NCBI RefSeq assembly: GCF_020097815.1
Contig: NZ_CP083663.1
Span: 868,001-932,000 of the forward strand
Source of the DNA: Haloprofundus salinisoli
GTDB taxonomy: Archaea; Halobacteriota; Halobacteria; Halobacteriales; Haloferacaceae
DNA length: 64,000 bases
Direction of reading: 5' to 3'
The translations under genes and the position numbers were made by a program. Positions within the stretch are counted from its first letter, which is position 1, and each line of letters opens with the position of its first letter. The notes under the pieces were generated by a model. That model was not told the origin of the DNA and made no database searches. It saw nothing but the letters and a program-made list of their open reading frames with translations. This document shows positions 42,532 to 51,299 of the stretch, in pieces.

Positions 42532-43659
42532 TTACGCCGACGGGGTCGTGACCGTCTCGGTCTGCCGTCGGTACGCCAACGACTCACCGCTGGTGCCGTC
42601 GAAGAGGTGGGCGTCGCTCTCGTCGAACGTGATGGCGACCGAGTCGTCGGGTTCGGGTTCGACGCTGGAGTCGACGCGGGCGATGAAGTCGGGCGCGAGG
42701 TCCAAGTAGAGGTAGTTGTCGCTCCCGATGGGTTCGATGACCTCGACGGTCGCCTCGATGCCGTCGGGGGCGTCGGTGACGAACACGTCCTCGGGACGGA
42801 TACCGAACGAGAGTCGGTCACCGTCGGAGACGCTCGGGTAGTCGGCGGCGTCGAGACGGTAGTCGAACCGTCCCGAGTCGTCTTCGAGACGAACCGTGTT
42901 CCCGGAGACGCCGGCGAGTACGTCGATGAAGTTCATCGACGGCGACCCGACGAACCCGCCGACGAACTTGTTGGCGGGGGTCTGGTAGACGTCCTTCGGC
43001 GCGCCGACCTGCTGGAGCTCGCCGTCTTTGAGGATGACGATGCGGTCGCCCATCGTCATCGCCTCCTCCTGGTCGTGGGTGACGTAGATGGACGTGGTAC
43101 CGAGGTCGTTCTGGAGTCGCTGGATCTCGGTTCGCATCGTCGTCCGGAGCTTCGCGTCGAGGTTCGACAGCGGTTCGTCGAAGAGGAACACGTCGGGTTC
43201 GCGGACGATAGCACGGCCGAGGGCGACGCGCTGTTTCTGCCCGCCGGAGAGCTCGTTCGGCCGGTCGTCGAGGAGCTCTTCGATGCCCATCATCTCGGCC
43301 GTCTCGCGGACGCGTTCGCGCCGTTCGTCCTTCGAGAGGTCGGTGCTCATCCGGAGGCCGAACGCCATGTTCTGTCTGACCGTCTTGTGCGGGTAGAGCG
43401 CGTAGTTCTGGAACACCATCGCCACGTCCCGCTTGCGGGCGTGGACGTTCGTCACGTCCTCGCTGTCGATGGTGATGCGCCCCGAGGTCGGTTGCTCTAA
43501 CCCCGCGAGCATCCGCAGCGTCGTCGACTTCCCGCACCCCGAGGGACCGACGACGGTGATGAACTCGCCGTCGGCGACGTCGAGGGAGACGTCGTCGACG
43601 GCGACGATCTGGCCGTTGTCGAACTCCTTTCTGAGATTATCGAGCGTTACAGTTCCCAT
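42532..43659 (-). CDS. malK: maltose/maltodextrin ABC transporter ATP-binding protein (MalK-type)
   Basis: 375 residues from the ATG at 43659. Walker [10 protein letters not shown] (38-46), Q-loop [14 protein letters not shown], signature [16 protein letters not shown], Walker [17 protein letters not shown] and switch His in [17 protein letters not shown]-terminal TOBE-type regulatory domain (about 240-375) is typical of MalK/UgpC, which energise sugar importers and bind regulators. It faces malEFG across a 245-nt divergent spacer, so it probably powers that permease. Confidence 0.92.
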   Translation of the reverse strand: MGTVTLDNLRKEFDNGQIVAVDDVSLDVADGEFITVVGPSGCGKSTTLRMLAGLEQPTSGRITIDSEDVTNVHARKRDVAMVFQNYALYPHKTVRQNMAFGLRMSTDLSKDERRERVRETAEMMGIEELLDDRPNELSGGQKQRVALGRAIVREPDVFLFDEPLSNLDAKLRTTMRTEIQRLQNDLGTTSIYVTHDQEEAMTMGDRIVILKDGELQQVGAPKDVYQTPANKFVGGFVGSPSMNFIDVLAGVSGNTVRLEDDSGRFDYRLDAADYPSVSDGDRLSFGIRPEDVFVTDAPDGIEATVEVIEPIGSDNYLYLDLAPDFIARVDSSVEPEPDDSVAITFDESDAHLFDGTSGESLAYRRQTETVTTPSA

Positions 43660-43833
43660 TGTCTCCACGAGTGGAGAGCCGATGGTATAGTTCTTACTCT
43701 CAAATCGGAATTTGTGACGCATAATTTCGTAGTAGATTTCGGCGAGACGGGGGACGAACCGGGATTTATTTGTCGTGAAAGTTGGCGGAGGATACGGAAT
43801 TCGGGCTCTAAACGGCCCAACGGTTCCGAACTC

Positions 43834-43851
43834 TGATTGTGTTAACAATCA
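43834..43851. promoter_or_regulatory. inverted repeat upstream of malEFG
   Basis: TGATTGT-GTTA-ACAATCA, 7-bp perfect arms with a 4-bp spacer, in the malK/malE spacer. A TATA-like TTTTAA lies 15 nt further on at 43866-43871, about 35 nt before malE. The position just upstream of the TATA box and the symmetry suit a dimeric sugar-responsive regulator. Confidence 0.5.
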
Positions 43852-43904
43852 TGCCATATCCGAAGTTTTAAGGTGTGAACTACTTATTCATCTCATATTC
43901 ATCC

Positions 43905-45203
43905 ATGACAATGGACCGCAGAACCGTGCTAAAGAACCTCGGCGTCGCCTCCGGTATCGGCGCGCTCGCGGGTTGTGTCGGTGTACAAGAGCAGGGCGAG
44001 ACGGACTCCTCTGGCGGCGACGGCAACTCCGGCGGAGACGGGGGCGGTAACCAGAGCGGCTCCGACGGCACGGAGTCGTCCGGCCCGGCCGGGACTGCGA
44101 AGGCGTGGTACGCGCTCTCCGATACGGAGCTTCCGACCCGTGAGCAGAACATCGAGAAGTTCAACGAGCAGTCTCAGCACACCATCGAGGGTGCGGACAT
44201 CTCGGACATGCGCAAGAAGACGACCAGCGCCATCCCGGCCGGTCAGGGTCCGAAGACGTTCGAGTGGGCGCACGACCTGGCGGGCGACTACCTCGACCGC
44301 GGGTTCATCGTCGACCGCAGCAACTCGCTGAACGTCAGCCTCGACGAGTTCACGGGGACGGCCGCAGAAGCGGCGCAGTTCGACGGCAACGTCGTCGGTC
44401 TCCCGCACACCGCCGAGACGGTCGCGCTCATCTACAACACCGACATCGTCGACGAAGCCCCGGAGACGGTCGCCGACATGCAGTCGGTGATGGACGAGTT
44501 CCACGACCCGGCGAACAACCAGTACGGCATGGGGATGCCCTTCGCGGACCCGTACTTCCTGAGCGCGTGGGCGCACGCCTTCGGCGGGTACTACTTCGAC
44601 TTCGAGAAGGACGAGCAGCTCGGCGTCGACAAGGACGAGACCGTCCGGGGCGTCCGGTTCGCCGTCGACAACTTCGTTCCGTACATGCCGAACGACCCGG
44701 CGTACGAACCGCAGGCGTCGGCGTTCGCGGAGGGGAACGCCGCCTTCGCCATCAACGGCCCGTGGTACCTCAACACGCTCAACGAGAAGGGCATCAACTA
44801 CGAAGTCGTCAAACTCCCGAAACCGGAGGGCGGAGAGCCGCGTCCGTACACCGGTATCACCCTCTGGTACTTCTCGAAGGGTATGGAGGAGGACGACGCC
44901 GGCACCGCCGCCGCCCAGGAGTTCATCGAGTGGTACGTCACCAACGAGGACATCCAGCGACAGGCCGCCGAGGAGACCGGGAGCATTCCCGTCCTGAAGA
45001 GCGTCGCCGAAAGCGGTGACCTCTCGGAGAACGTCCAAGGGTTCTCCGATTCGGTCGCCCAGGGCTACCCGATGCCGGCGCACCCGAAGATGAACCAGGT
45101 GTGGGACCCGGTGAAAGCGGCGCTCACGAAGGGTTTCAACGGCAAGGACGTCGAACAGGCGATGAACGCGGCCGCACAGGAAATCCGTAACAACTGGGAG
45201 TAA
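43905..45203 (+). CDS. malE: maltose/maltodextrin ABC transporter substrate-binding protein
   Basis: 432 residues. MTMDRRTVLKNLGVASGIGALAGC is a Tat signal with lipobox (Cys at about 24), so the protein is lipid-anchored outside. A Ser/Gly/Glu-rich linker (about 30-65) is followed by an extracellular solute-binding domain of the MalE type: KAWYALSDTELPTREQNIEKFN, GNVVGLPHTAETVALIYNTDIV, FAINGPWYLNTLN and IEWYVTNEDIQRQAAEETGSIPV. The ATG at 43911 is an alternative two codons later. First gene of malEFG. Confidence 0.9.
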   Translation: MTMDRRTVLKNLGVASGIGALAGCVGVQEQGETDSSGGDGNSGGDGGGNQSGSDGTESSGPAGTAKAWYALSDTELPTREQNIEKFNEQSQHTIEGADISDMRKKTTSAIPAGQGPKTFEWAHDLAGDYLDRGFIVDRSNSLNVSLDEFTGTAAEAAQFDGNVVGLPHTAETVALIYNTDIVDEAPETVADMQSVMDEFHDPANNQYGMGMPFADPYFLSAWAHAFGGYYFDFEKDEQLGVDKDETVRGVRFAVDNFVPYMPNDPAYEPQASAFAEGNAAFAINGPWYLNTLNEKGINYEVVKLPKPEGGEPRPYTGITLWYFSKGMEEDDAGTAAAQEFIEWYVTNEDIQRQAAEETGSIPVLKSVAESGDLSENVQGFSDSVAQGYPMPAHPKMNQVWDPVKAALTKGFNGKDVEQAMNAAAQEIRNNWE

Positions 45204-45215
45204 TCACGACGAACA

Positions 45216-46181
45216 ATGAGCACCGTTTCACGCGTTGCGCGGCGGGTCGAGGACGTTCCCTTCCTCGACAAGCGGGACGCGTCGCTTCTCTTCGTTCTGC
45301 CGGGACTGTTCATCTTCTCGGCGTTCATGCTGTTTCCGATACTGTACCTCATCGGCATCTCGTTCACGGACGCCGCGCCGTCGAACCTGTTCGCCGGCGA
45401 GGGTGCGCTGTCGGTTCTGACGTTCGGAGAGGCGACGTTCATCGGCATAGAGAACTACGTCGACGTACTCACGGATCCGGTCTTCTGGAACTCCTTCGGG
45501 GTGACGTGGCTGTTCGTCGCCACGAGCGTCACGCTGAAAATCGCACTGAGCCTCGGCATCGCACTCGTCGTCACCGGCGAGCGCGTCCGTGGCAAGCGCG
45601 TCATGCGCTCGCTCATCATTCTCCCGATGGGTTTGCCCGCGATTTTCACGATCACCGTCTGGCGCGGTATCTTCAGTTCCGCGCAGTTCGGGTTGGCCAA
45701 CCAGATACTGCGTTCGCTCGGCTTCGACACCGTCTCGTGGTTGAGCGACCGCTGGATGGCGTTCCTGGCGTACAACGTCACGGAGGCGTGGCTGGCGTAC
45801 CCGTTCATGGTCATCATCACCGTGAGCGCGCTCCAGGACGTCCCGGACGAACTGCACGAGGCGGCGATGGTCGACGGCGCGGGGTACTTCTCGCGCTTCC
45901 TACACGTCACACTCCCGTCTATCAAGAAGCCGGTGCTGTTCGCCTCCATCCTGACGGCGGCAGCGTCGTTCCAGCAGTTCCTCATCCCGTTCGTCTTCAA
46001 CGAGGGCGGGCCGGCGAGAGCGAACGAACTCATCGTCGTCTACGGCTACCGCGAAGCGCTGTCGTTCGCCGAGTACGGCCGCGGGGCGGCGATTAGCATC
46101 ATCGCCGTCGTCTTCATCGGCGCGTTCATGTGGCTCAACGTCAAACGCGGCCGCCTCGCCGACGGGGTGAGCGACGCGTGA
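45216..46181 (+). CDS. malF: maltose/maltodextrin ABC transporter permease MalF
   Basis: 321 residues with six or so membrane segments. The binding-protein-dependent transport EAA loop reads DVPDELHEAAMVDGAGYFSRFLHVTLPSIKKPV, the coupling site for the ATPase. LPGLFIFSAFMLFPILYLIGISFTD is the usual MalF-type first segment. Starts 12 nt after malE. Confidence 0.9.
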   Translation: MSTVSRVARRVEDVPFLDKRDASLLFVLPGLFIFSAFMLFPILYLIGISFTDAAPSNLFAGEGALSVLTFGEATFIGIENYVDVLTDPVFWNSFGVTWLFVATSVTLKIALSLGIALVVTGERVRGKRVMRSLIILPMGLPAIFTITVWRGIFSSAQFGLANQILRSLGFDTVSWLSDRWMAFLAYNVTEAWLAYPFMVIITVSALQDVPDELHEAAMVDGAGYFSRFLHVTLPSIKKPVLFASILTAAASFQQFLIPFVFNEGGPARANELIVVYGYREALSFAEYGRGAAISIIAVVFIGAFMWLNVKRGRLADGVSDA

Positions 46182-47326
46182 GCCTCCTTGACGGCGTCGG
46201 CCGGAAACTGAAAGAGGACGCGCACAACGTCGTCACGACGCCTATCGAGGCGCTTCGTGACGCGCGCTACACCGTCGGTGCGATCCGGCGCGGCGAGGTG
46301 TCGCCGGTCAAACCGCTGAAGAGCCTCGGCGCGACCATCGGCGCGCTGCTTCTGGTGTCGGCGTTGTTGTTCCCCATCTACTGGATTCTCATCGCGGCAC
46401 TGTCGGGTACCGGCGGCTCCATCTACTCGTCGAGCGGCCTGCGACTGCTGCCCGAGCAACCGTCGCTCGTGCCGTTTCTCTGGGTTATCGGCGACCTCAT
46501 CGTCCCCGGATACTCCATCAGCGTCAACGTCCCACTGAGCGACCTCGCGGTCGTGTTCAACACGCCGCAACTCGTCTTCCTGGACGTGAGCGCGATCGAA
46601 CCGCGGACGGTCGGTCGCGTCGTCGTCGGCGGCGTCGAGATGTTCCCCGGTTTCGAACTCGCGCCCGTCGAGAACCCCTCGACGTTCAAGCAGTTCTTCG
46701 GGAACAGCCTCTCGGTGGCGATTCCGACGGTCGTCCTGGCGATGTGTCTCATCATCCCGGCGTCGTACGCGCTGTCGCGCCGCGAGTTCATCTTCCGCCG
46801 CAAAATTCTGTTCCTCTACGTGCTGTTGACGCAGGTCGGCGGCGGCCTCGGCATCGCGCTGCTGATCGGACTGTACACGGTGTACGTCCAACTCGGCATC
46901 AACGACAGCAAACTCGCGCTCGCAGTCTACTACGCGGCGACGGCGGTGCCGTTCAACACGTGGCTGTTGAAAACGTACATGGATGGGATCCCCGTCTCCT
47001 ACGAGGAGGCAGCCGTCGTCGACGGCGCGCCACCGTGGCGCGTCGTCACCGAGGTCATCCTGCCGCTGTCGGCGGCGGGGCTGGCGACGGTGTTCATCTT
47101 CACCTTCCTGACGGGGTGGACGGAGTTCGTCGTCGCACAGACGCTGCTCGGGACGGATAACTACACGTTGCCGGTGGGACTGTTCTCGCTCGTCAACGAG
47201 TACTCCATCCCGTGGGCGCGGTTTTCGGCGTTCGCGCTGACGTTCGCCGCACCCATCATGCTCGTCTACCTGTTCGCCCAGCGCTACATCGAGGGCGGCC
47301 TGTCGTTCAGCGGCATGGAAGGGTAG
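46178..47326 (+). CDS. malG: maltose/maltodextrin ABC transporter permease MalG
   Basis: 382 residues from a GTG at 46178 that overlaps the malF stop (GTGA). The EAA loop is GIPVSYEEAAVVDGAPPWRVVTEVILPLSAAGL. A roughly 100-residue periplasmic-side insertion between the first and second membrane segments (PEQPSLVPFLWVIGD to ENPSTFKQFF) is a MalG trait. With MalE, MalF and MalK it completes the importer. Confidence 0.9.
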   Translation: MSLLDGVGRKLKEDAHNVVTTPIEALRDARYTVGAIRRGEVSPVKPLKSLGATIGALLLVSALLFPIYWILIAALSGTGGSIYSSSGLRLLPEQPSLVPFLWVIGDLIVPGYSISVNVPLSDLAVVFNTPQLVFLDVSAIEPRTVGRVVVGGVEMFPGFELAPVENPSTFKQFFGNSLSVAIPTVVLAMCLIIPASYALSRREFIFRRKILFLYVLLTQVGGGLGIALLIGLYTVYVQLGINDSKLALAVYYAATAVPFNTWLLKTYMDGIPVSYEEAAVVDGAPPWRVVTEVILPLSAAGLATVFIFTFLTGWTEFVVAQTLLGTDNYTLPVGLFSLVNEYSIPWARFSAFALTFAAPIMLVYLFAQRYIEGGLSFSGMEG

Positions 47327-47371
47327 CGAGCGAACCGACGACCTCCGATTTTCCGGTAGGAATCGCTCGCT
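47325..47371. terminator. 9-bp inverted repeat after malG
   Basis: AGCGAGCGA (47325-47333) and TCGCTCGCT (47363-47371) bracket a loop containing a TTTT run. A possible terminator or RNA hairpin at the malG 3' end; archaeal terminators do not always form hairpins, so confidence is low. Confidence 0.3.
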
Positions 47372-47598
47372 GACGCGGTGGACGCGCGACGGGAGAACGC
47401 GCGCGCATCGTGCAAGATGATCACACGCGAACCGCTCGGATTCGAAGTTCTTAAACGGCGATGACGGAAACTACGAACAACTCGCTGGACGACGGGCCGC
47501 CAGTGGGCACCCGACCCCGCCACGTGCGGACGGGACGAAATGTGGCCACCGAGGTCTCGTACCTCCCGGCTGAATCGCAAGCGCCCGTGGTGATACAC

Positions 47599-48189
47599 AT
47601 GGCAAAAAGCTTCTACTCCCACATCAAGGACGCGTGGAAGACCCCCGGCGACGGCAAACTCGCCGAACTCCAGTGGCAGCGAAAACAGGAATGGCGCCGA
47701 CAGGGCGCAATCGAACGCATCGAGCGCCCGACGCGCCTCGACAAGGCCCGAGAACTCGGCTACAAGGCCAAGCAGGGTATCGTCGTCGTGCGCGTCTCGG
47801 TGCGCAAAGGTAACGCCCGCAAGCGCCGCCACAAGGCGGGTCGCCGCTCGAAGCGTCAGGGTGTCAACCGCATCGGTCGCCGCAAGAGCATCCAGCGCAT
47901 TGCCGAGGAGCGCGCCTCCCGGAAGTACGTCAACCTCCGCCTGCTCAACTCCTACTGGGTCGGCGAGGACGGTTCGCAGAAGTGGTTCGAGATGATCCTC
48001 GTGGACCCGAACCACCCCGCGATTCAGAACGACGACGACCTCAACTGGATCTGCTCGGACAAGCACAAGGGTCGCGCCTTCCGCGGCCTCACCAACGAGG
48101 GCAAGAAGAACCGCGGCCTCAACAACCGCGGCAAAGGCACCGAGCACAACCGCCCGAGCGTCACCAGCGGCAAGAGTCGCGGCAAGTAA
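47599..48189 (+). CDS. rpl15e: ribosomal protein L15e (large subunit)
   Basis: 196 residues from the ATG at 47599, preceded by GGTGAT 5-10 nt upstream as a Shine-Dalgarno sequence. MAKSFYSHIKDAWKTPGDGKLAELQWQRKQEWRRQ, RVSVRKGNARKRRHKAGRRSKRQG, NLRLLNSYWVGEDGSQKWFEMILVDPNHP and KHKGRAFRGLT are the conserved L15e blocks. The frame also has an upstream ATG at 47461, rejected because the L15e N-terminus is invariant. A TATA-like CTTAAAC at about 47450 would give a leader of about 120 nt. Confidence 0.95.
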   Translation: MAKSFYSHIKDAWKTPGDGKLAELQWQRKQEWRRQGAIERIERPTRLDKARELGYKAKQGIVVVRVSVRKGNARKRRHKAGRRSKRQGVNRIGRRKSIQRIAEERASRKYVNLRLLNSYWVGEDGSQKWFEMILVDPNHPAIQNDDDLNWICSDKHKGRAFRGLTNEGKKNRGLNNRGKGTEHNRPSVTSGKSRGK

Positions 48190-48230
48190 CCCTCGCCCGC
48201 CTCCGGTCCGCGGTGCACCGATTCTCCCCG

Positions 48231-48437
48231 TTATCGTCGCTCGTAGCGACCGCTCTCGCTCCGTCGACGCACGAAGCGCCGAGCCTCAGCCGAGAACACC
48301 CTCTTCGACCAGTTGTAGGCCTCTGCGACGCGCTCGGCCAGTTCCTCTTTCGAATGAAACACCGAGAGGTGGTGAGCGAGGTCGGTTACGTCCTTACGAC
48401 AGGTCGGACACCGGCTAGGAAAGCTCTCTCCCGCCAG
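48231..48437 (-). pseudogene. C2H2 zinc-finger ORF without a usual start codon
   Basis: On the minus strand, 31 nt after the DoxX gene, one frame reads GESFPSRCPTCRKDVTDLAHHLSVFH, a C2H2-like finger, then SKEELAERVAEAYNWSKRVF, SAEARRFVRRR and a stop at 48231-48233. No ATG, GTG or TTG precedes the finger in frame. A CTG at 48437 is the first available leucine start. It is either a decayed small zinc-finger gene or one with a rare start. Haloarchaea have many small proteins of this kind. Confidence 0.5.
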
Positions 48438-48468
48438 GATTCGAAGCTCGACGGAAAAGAAAGACCGC

Positions 48469-48933
48469 TTATTCGATCGTGTCGACCGTCTCGGCGGGTT
48501 CGGCCACGTCGTCGGTCGATTCGGTCGCGGGCGAGGCCGCAGGGTTCGCCCGTTTGCCGCTTCCGAGAAGCGACAGCGCCGCGCCGAACAGCGCGGCGTT
48601 TTTGATGAACGCGTTTCGCTCGTTCATGCGATCCTCGTCCTCCATGTTCCAGAAGTCGTGTATCGTCGGCGTGACGCCCGCGAGAAACGCCGCGACGCCC
48701 GCCGCGGCGAGACGCGGGAACTTCCAGAGTGCGATGCCGACGCCGCCGGCAAGGAGTGCGCCGCTCGACGCGGGAACCAGAATCTTCGCGTTCGGCACCT
48801 CTTTCGCCTCGGCGTACGCGATGCGCCCGCTCATCTCCTGGAAGTTTTTCACGCCCATGTACGCCAGCAGCCCGCCGAACAGCGTACGGCCGAGGACGAA
48901 CACCAGTCGCCCAACTGCGCTGCCGACGCTCAT
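48469..48933 (-). CDS. DoxX family membrane protein
   Basis: 154 residues, four membrane segments. GRTLFGGLLAYMGVKNF, SSGALLAGGVGIALWKFPRLAAAGVAAFLAGVTPTIHDFWNMEDED and NAFIKNAALFGAAL are DoxX/SURF4-type motifs. DoxX relatives are membrane subunits of thiosulfate:quinone oxidoreductase or of unknown redox systems. A clear paralogue lies at 50038, separated only by a CPBP protease gene. Confidence 0.85.
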   Translation of the reverse strand: MSVGSAVGRLVFVLGRTLFGGLLAYMGVKNFQEMSGRIAYAEAKEVPNAKILVPASSGALLAGGVGIALWKFPRLAAAGVAAFLAGVTPTIHDFWNMEDEDRMNERNAFIKNAALFGAALSLLGSGKRANPAASPATESTDDVAEPAETVDTIE

Positions 48934-49059
48934 TCGTCGCCGCTCCTGTCGAGACGAACAGTTCGCTTCGTGAGAATGTACATTTCGTCCGTATATAAGG
49001 GCCGAAAACGGATAATCGTTGCTTCAGCGGAAGAGAAGTCGGGTACCGAACGCCCGCAC

Positions 49060-49920
49060 TCAGAGCAGAATCGCTAACACCGACGACCCGACGAGAACGG
49101 CGTGTGACGCGGCGTGGCCGACCATCGCGGCTTCGAGACTCCGTCGCCAGAACAGCCAGCCGAACGCGACACCGCCGACGGCGTTCAGCAGTACCGTCCG
49201 CGCGACGAGTCCGGGACTCACCGGGATGCCGAGCGAATCGGCGGTCCCGAGGAGCGCCGGCAGGTGTCCGACGCCGAAGGCGACGGCGGCGATGAGAATA
49301 CCCGCCCAGACCACTCCCTCGGATGGGCCGACACCCGTCCCGAGCAGTCGCCACCCGAGATAGACGAGGAGCGAGACCAGCCCCCACCGCAACAGCAGTT
49401 CCTCGACGATGCCGCCGTAGAGAAACCGAAGCGGCACCGTCGCCAGTAGCTCGGCGACGGACGGCGTCGCGCCGCCTCCATGGAGTTGCGCGACTTCGGG
49501 GACGACGAGCGCCGCGGCGGCGTCGAACCCGACGATGGCGACGCCGGCGGCGAGGCCGACGCCGACGGCGGTCGAGAGTTCGGAGCGGAGATTCGAGAGC
49601 AGCGGCGTCCCGCGGGCGACGCGTTCGTCGACGTGCGAGCGAAATCCGGCGCGAGGCGCACAGTAGGCCCCGACGACGACGGCCACGAGCAACAGCAGCG
49701 TGTTCGGAATCAGCGAAGCGGCGACCAGAAGCGAGAGCGGCAGGTCGACACCGGGCGGCAGCGGTGTCGTACCCAACTGGGTCGCGAGGGTCATCCCGAG
49801 CGCTGCGATACCGAGGAGACCGAGCGCGAACAGTGCGAGAACGCGGCGGAGAAACGAACCGCGGTCGGAGTCGACGGACGGCGTTTCGTCCGCCGTAGCG
49901 GAGTCGGACGGCGAGGACAT
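49060..49920 (-). CDS. CPBP family intramembrane glutamic protease
   Basis: 286 residues with about eight membrane segments. GGIVEELLLRWGLVSLL contains the EExxxR motif, followed by FGVGHLPALLG and a C-terminal AAMVGHAASHAVL, the three conserved elements of the CPBP (Rce1/abortive-phage) family. Substrate unknown; archaeal members may process lipoproteins or prenylated proteins. Located between the two DoxX genes. Confidence 0.88.
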   Translation of the reverse strand: MSSPSDSATADETPSVDSDRGSFLRRVLALFALGLLGIAALGMTLATQLGTTPLPPGVDLPLSLLVAASLIPNTLLLLVAVVVGAYCAPRAGFRSHVDERVARGTPLLSNLRSELSTAVGVGLAAGVAIVGFDAAAALVVPEVAQLHGGGATPSVAELLATVPLRFLYGGIVEELLLRWGLVSLLVYLGWRLLGTGVGPSEGVVWAGILIAAVAFGVGHLPALLGTADSLGIPVSPGLVARTVLLNAVGGVAFGWLFWRRSLEAAMVGHAASHAVLVGSSVLAILL

Positions 49921-50037
49921 GGTCGACAGTGGTTCACGGTCGGTGATAAATTGAGAGGAGCGAAGCGCTCTCCGAAGCGACGACGCGACCCGAGAGTCGC
50001 AGTTCTACGCTCGGTACCGACCCGGCGAGAACCCGTC

Positions 50038-50493
50038 TCAGCTCCGGAGGGCGCGGACGAGGTAGCCGATAGCCGCGCCGAACAGCGCGAGGTTCTTCAT
50101 GAAATGAATCTGCTGGTCCTGTCGCCCCTCGTCCTCGTCGAGGTTCCAGAAATCGTGTATCGCCGGCGTGACGCCCGCGAGAAACGCCGCCGCCGCGCCC
50201 GCGGCGAGCACCGGTAGTCGCCAGAGGGCGATGCCCGCCCCGCCGAAGACGGCCATCCCGCTGGCGAACGGCACCAGTTTTTCGGCGTTCGGCACGCCCT
50301 TCGACTCGGCGTACCCCACCATCTCCTCGAGGTTCTGGAAGTTCGTCGCGGCCATGAAGCCGAGCGTGGCTCCGAACAGCAGGCGGCCGAGCAGAAACGG
50401 CTTGTCGGACGCTGTCGCCGACGACGCCGTCTCCGGTCGTTCGCCCGTCGATTCCGTCGTCTCGTCGTGTGAGTACAGTTCGAGCAGGCTCAT
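50038..50493 (-). CDS. DoxX family membrane protein (second copy)
   Basis: 151 residues, four membrane segments. GRLLFGATLGFMAATNF, SGMAVFGGAGIALWRLPVLAAGAAAAFLAGVTPAIHDFWNLDEDEG and MKNLALFGAAIGYL closely parallel the DoxX gene at 48469, so the two arose by duplication. A 40-residue acidic N-terminal arm (ETASSATASDKP) is extra. It is 101 nt from the rhodanese gene on the same strand, which supports a link to sulfur chemistry. Confidence 0.86.
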   Translation of the reverse strand: MSLLELYSHDETTESTGERPETASSATASDKPFLLGRLLFGATLGFMAATNFQNLEEMVGYAESKGVPNAEKLVPFASGMAVFGGAGIALWRLPVLAAGAAAAFLAGVTPAIHDFWNLDEDEGRQDQQIHFMKNLALFGAAIGYLVRALRS

Positions 50494-50594
50494 ACGAGCG
50501 ATACAGCGCGCACAGTGTTACCTACTGTCTGGTTGTGCGCGGCCCGCGTCAACCCGTCGGCGTCGAACGCGCGAGAAGAGCGGTGTCGTCGCCG

Positions 50595-50900
50595 TCAGGC
50601 GTCGTCCCACGCCTCGTAGCCGCCGGTCATGCTGGCCACCTCGGCGTCGTCGGCGTAGTGGTCGATGAGTCGCGCCGCCTGCACGGACGTCTCGCCGATG
50701 TAGCAGGAGACGATCACCTCGTCGGCCCACTCGCGCTCTTCGACGACGGCCTCCAGTTCGTCGACCGGGACGTTCTCCGCGCCGTCGATGGGCGCGTCCT
50801 CGAAGTCCTCCCGGTCGCGGATGTCGACGAGGTCGATCTCCGCGTCGGCGGCGAGTCGGGCGCGCACTTCCTCGGGCGTGCGTTCGTCGACCCCGCTCAT
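50595..50900 (-). CDS. single-domain rhodanese (sulfurtransferase)
   Basis: 101 residues. Rhodanese fold: VDIRDREDFEDAPIDGAENVP, then the active-site cysteine in VSCYIGETSVQAARLI and the C-terminal GGYEAW. It should carry a persulfide on that Cys. Starts in an ATGA overlap with the TusA-like gene, so the two are translationally coupled. Confidence 0.9.
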   Translation of the reverse strand: MSGVDERTPEEVRARLAADAEIDLVDIRDREDFEDAPIDGAENVPVDELEAVVEEREWADEVIVSCYIGETSVQAARLIDHYADDAEVASMTGGYEAWDDA

Positions 50901-51196
50901 CGTTTTCTGAGGAAGATGCGGTACAGTCCGCCGCCGCTGCGCCAGACGCGCGCGTCGGCGTCGTCGCCGACGGCGCGGGGGACGTTCTCCGTCGAGGGAA
51001 CGTGGTCGGTCTCCTGGACGAGGAGTTCGCCCGAGTCGAGCGACTGGATGGATTTCTTCGCTTCGACCTGCGGGTACGGACAGACCTCGCCGGTCATGTC
51101 CTGGGTTTCGCTGGCTTGGTCTGCGAGCTGTTCTGCCGTCTCGTCGTCGACCTCGTCGGGCATCTCGACGAAGTCGTCCAGTGATGGTCCGCTCAT
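50897..51196 (-). CDS. TusA-like sulfur carrier (TsuB/YeeD type)
   Basis: 99 residues. The Cys-Pro motif CPYPQVEAKKSIQSL is the TusA/SirA/YeeD sulfur-accepting cysteine; the middle LLVQETDHVPSTENVPRAV and the C-terminal RVWRSGGGLYRIFLRK are the betaalphabeta fold. The N-terminal 35 residues are an acidic extra helix. In bacteria such a protein (TsuB) hands sulfur from the YeeE-type thiosulfate transporter; here the transporter gene follows at 51300. Four 9-bp TCGGTG-type repeats lie just upstream. Confidence 0.85.
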   Translation of the reverse strand: MSGPSLDDFVEMPDEVDDETAEQLADQASETQDMTGEVCPYPQVEAKKSIQSLDSGELLVQETDHVPSTENVPRAVGDDADARVWRSGGGLYRIFLRKR

Positions 51197-51213
51197 GGTT
51201 TGTGTGAGTATTA

Positions 51214-51249
51214 TCGGTGAGTTCGGTGGATTCGGTGTGGTCGGTGATT
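51214..51249. repeat. four tandem 9-bp repeats upstream of the TusA-like gene
   Basis: TCGGTG recurs exactly every 9 bp at 51214, 51223, 51232 and 51241, with varying 3-bp fillers. The array is 18-53 nt before the TusA-like start and after the transporter stop. It may be an operator array or a microsatellite. Confidence 0.5.
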
Positions 51250-51299
51250 CAGTGCGTTCGCGTCGAGTGTGAGGGTGGCGGGTTGAGTGTCTTTGGAAC

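Noticed and set aside
47461-47598. N-terminal extension of ribosomal protein L15e from the ATG at 47461
   Set aside because: The L15e family starts at MAKSFYSHI, and a Shine-Dalgarno GGTGAT lies right before the ATG at 47599; the extension has no family similarity.
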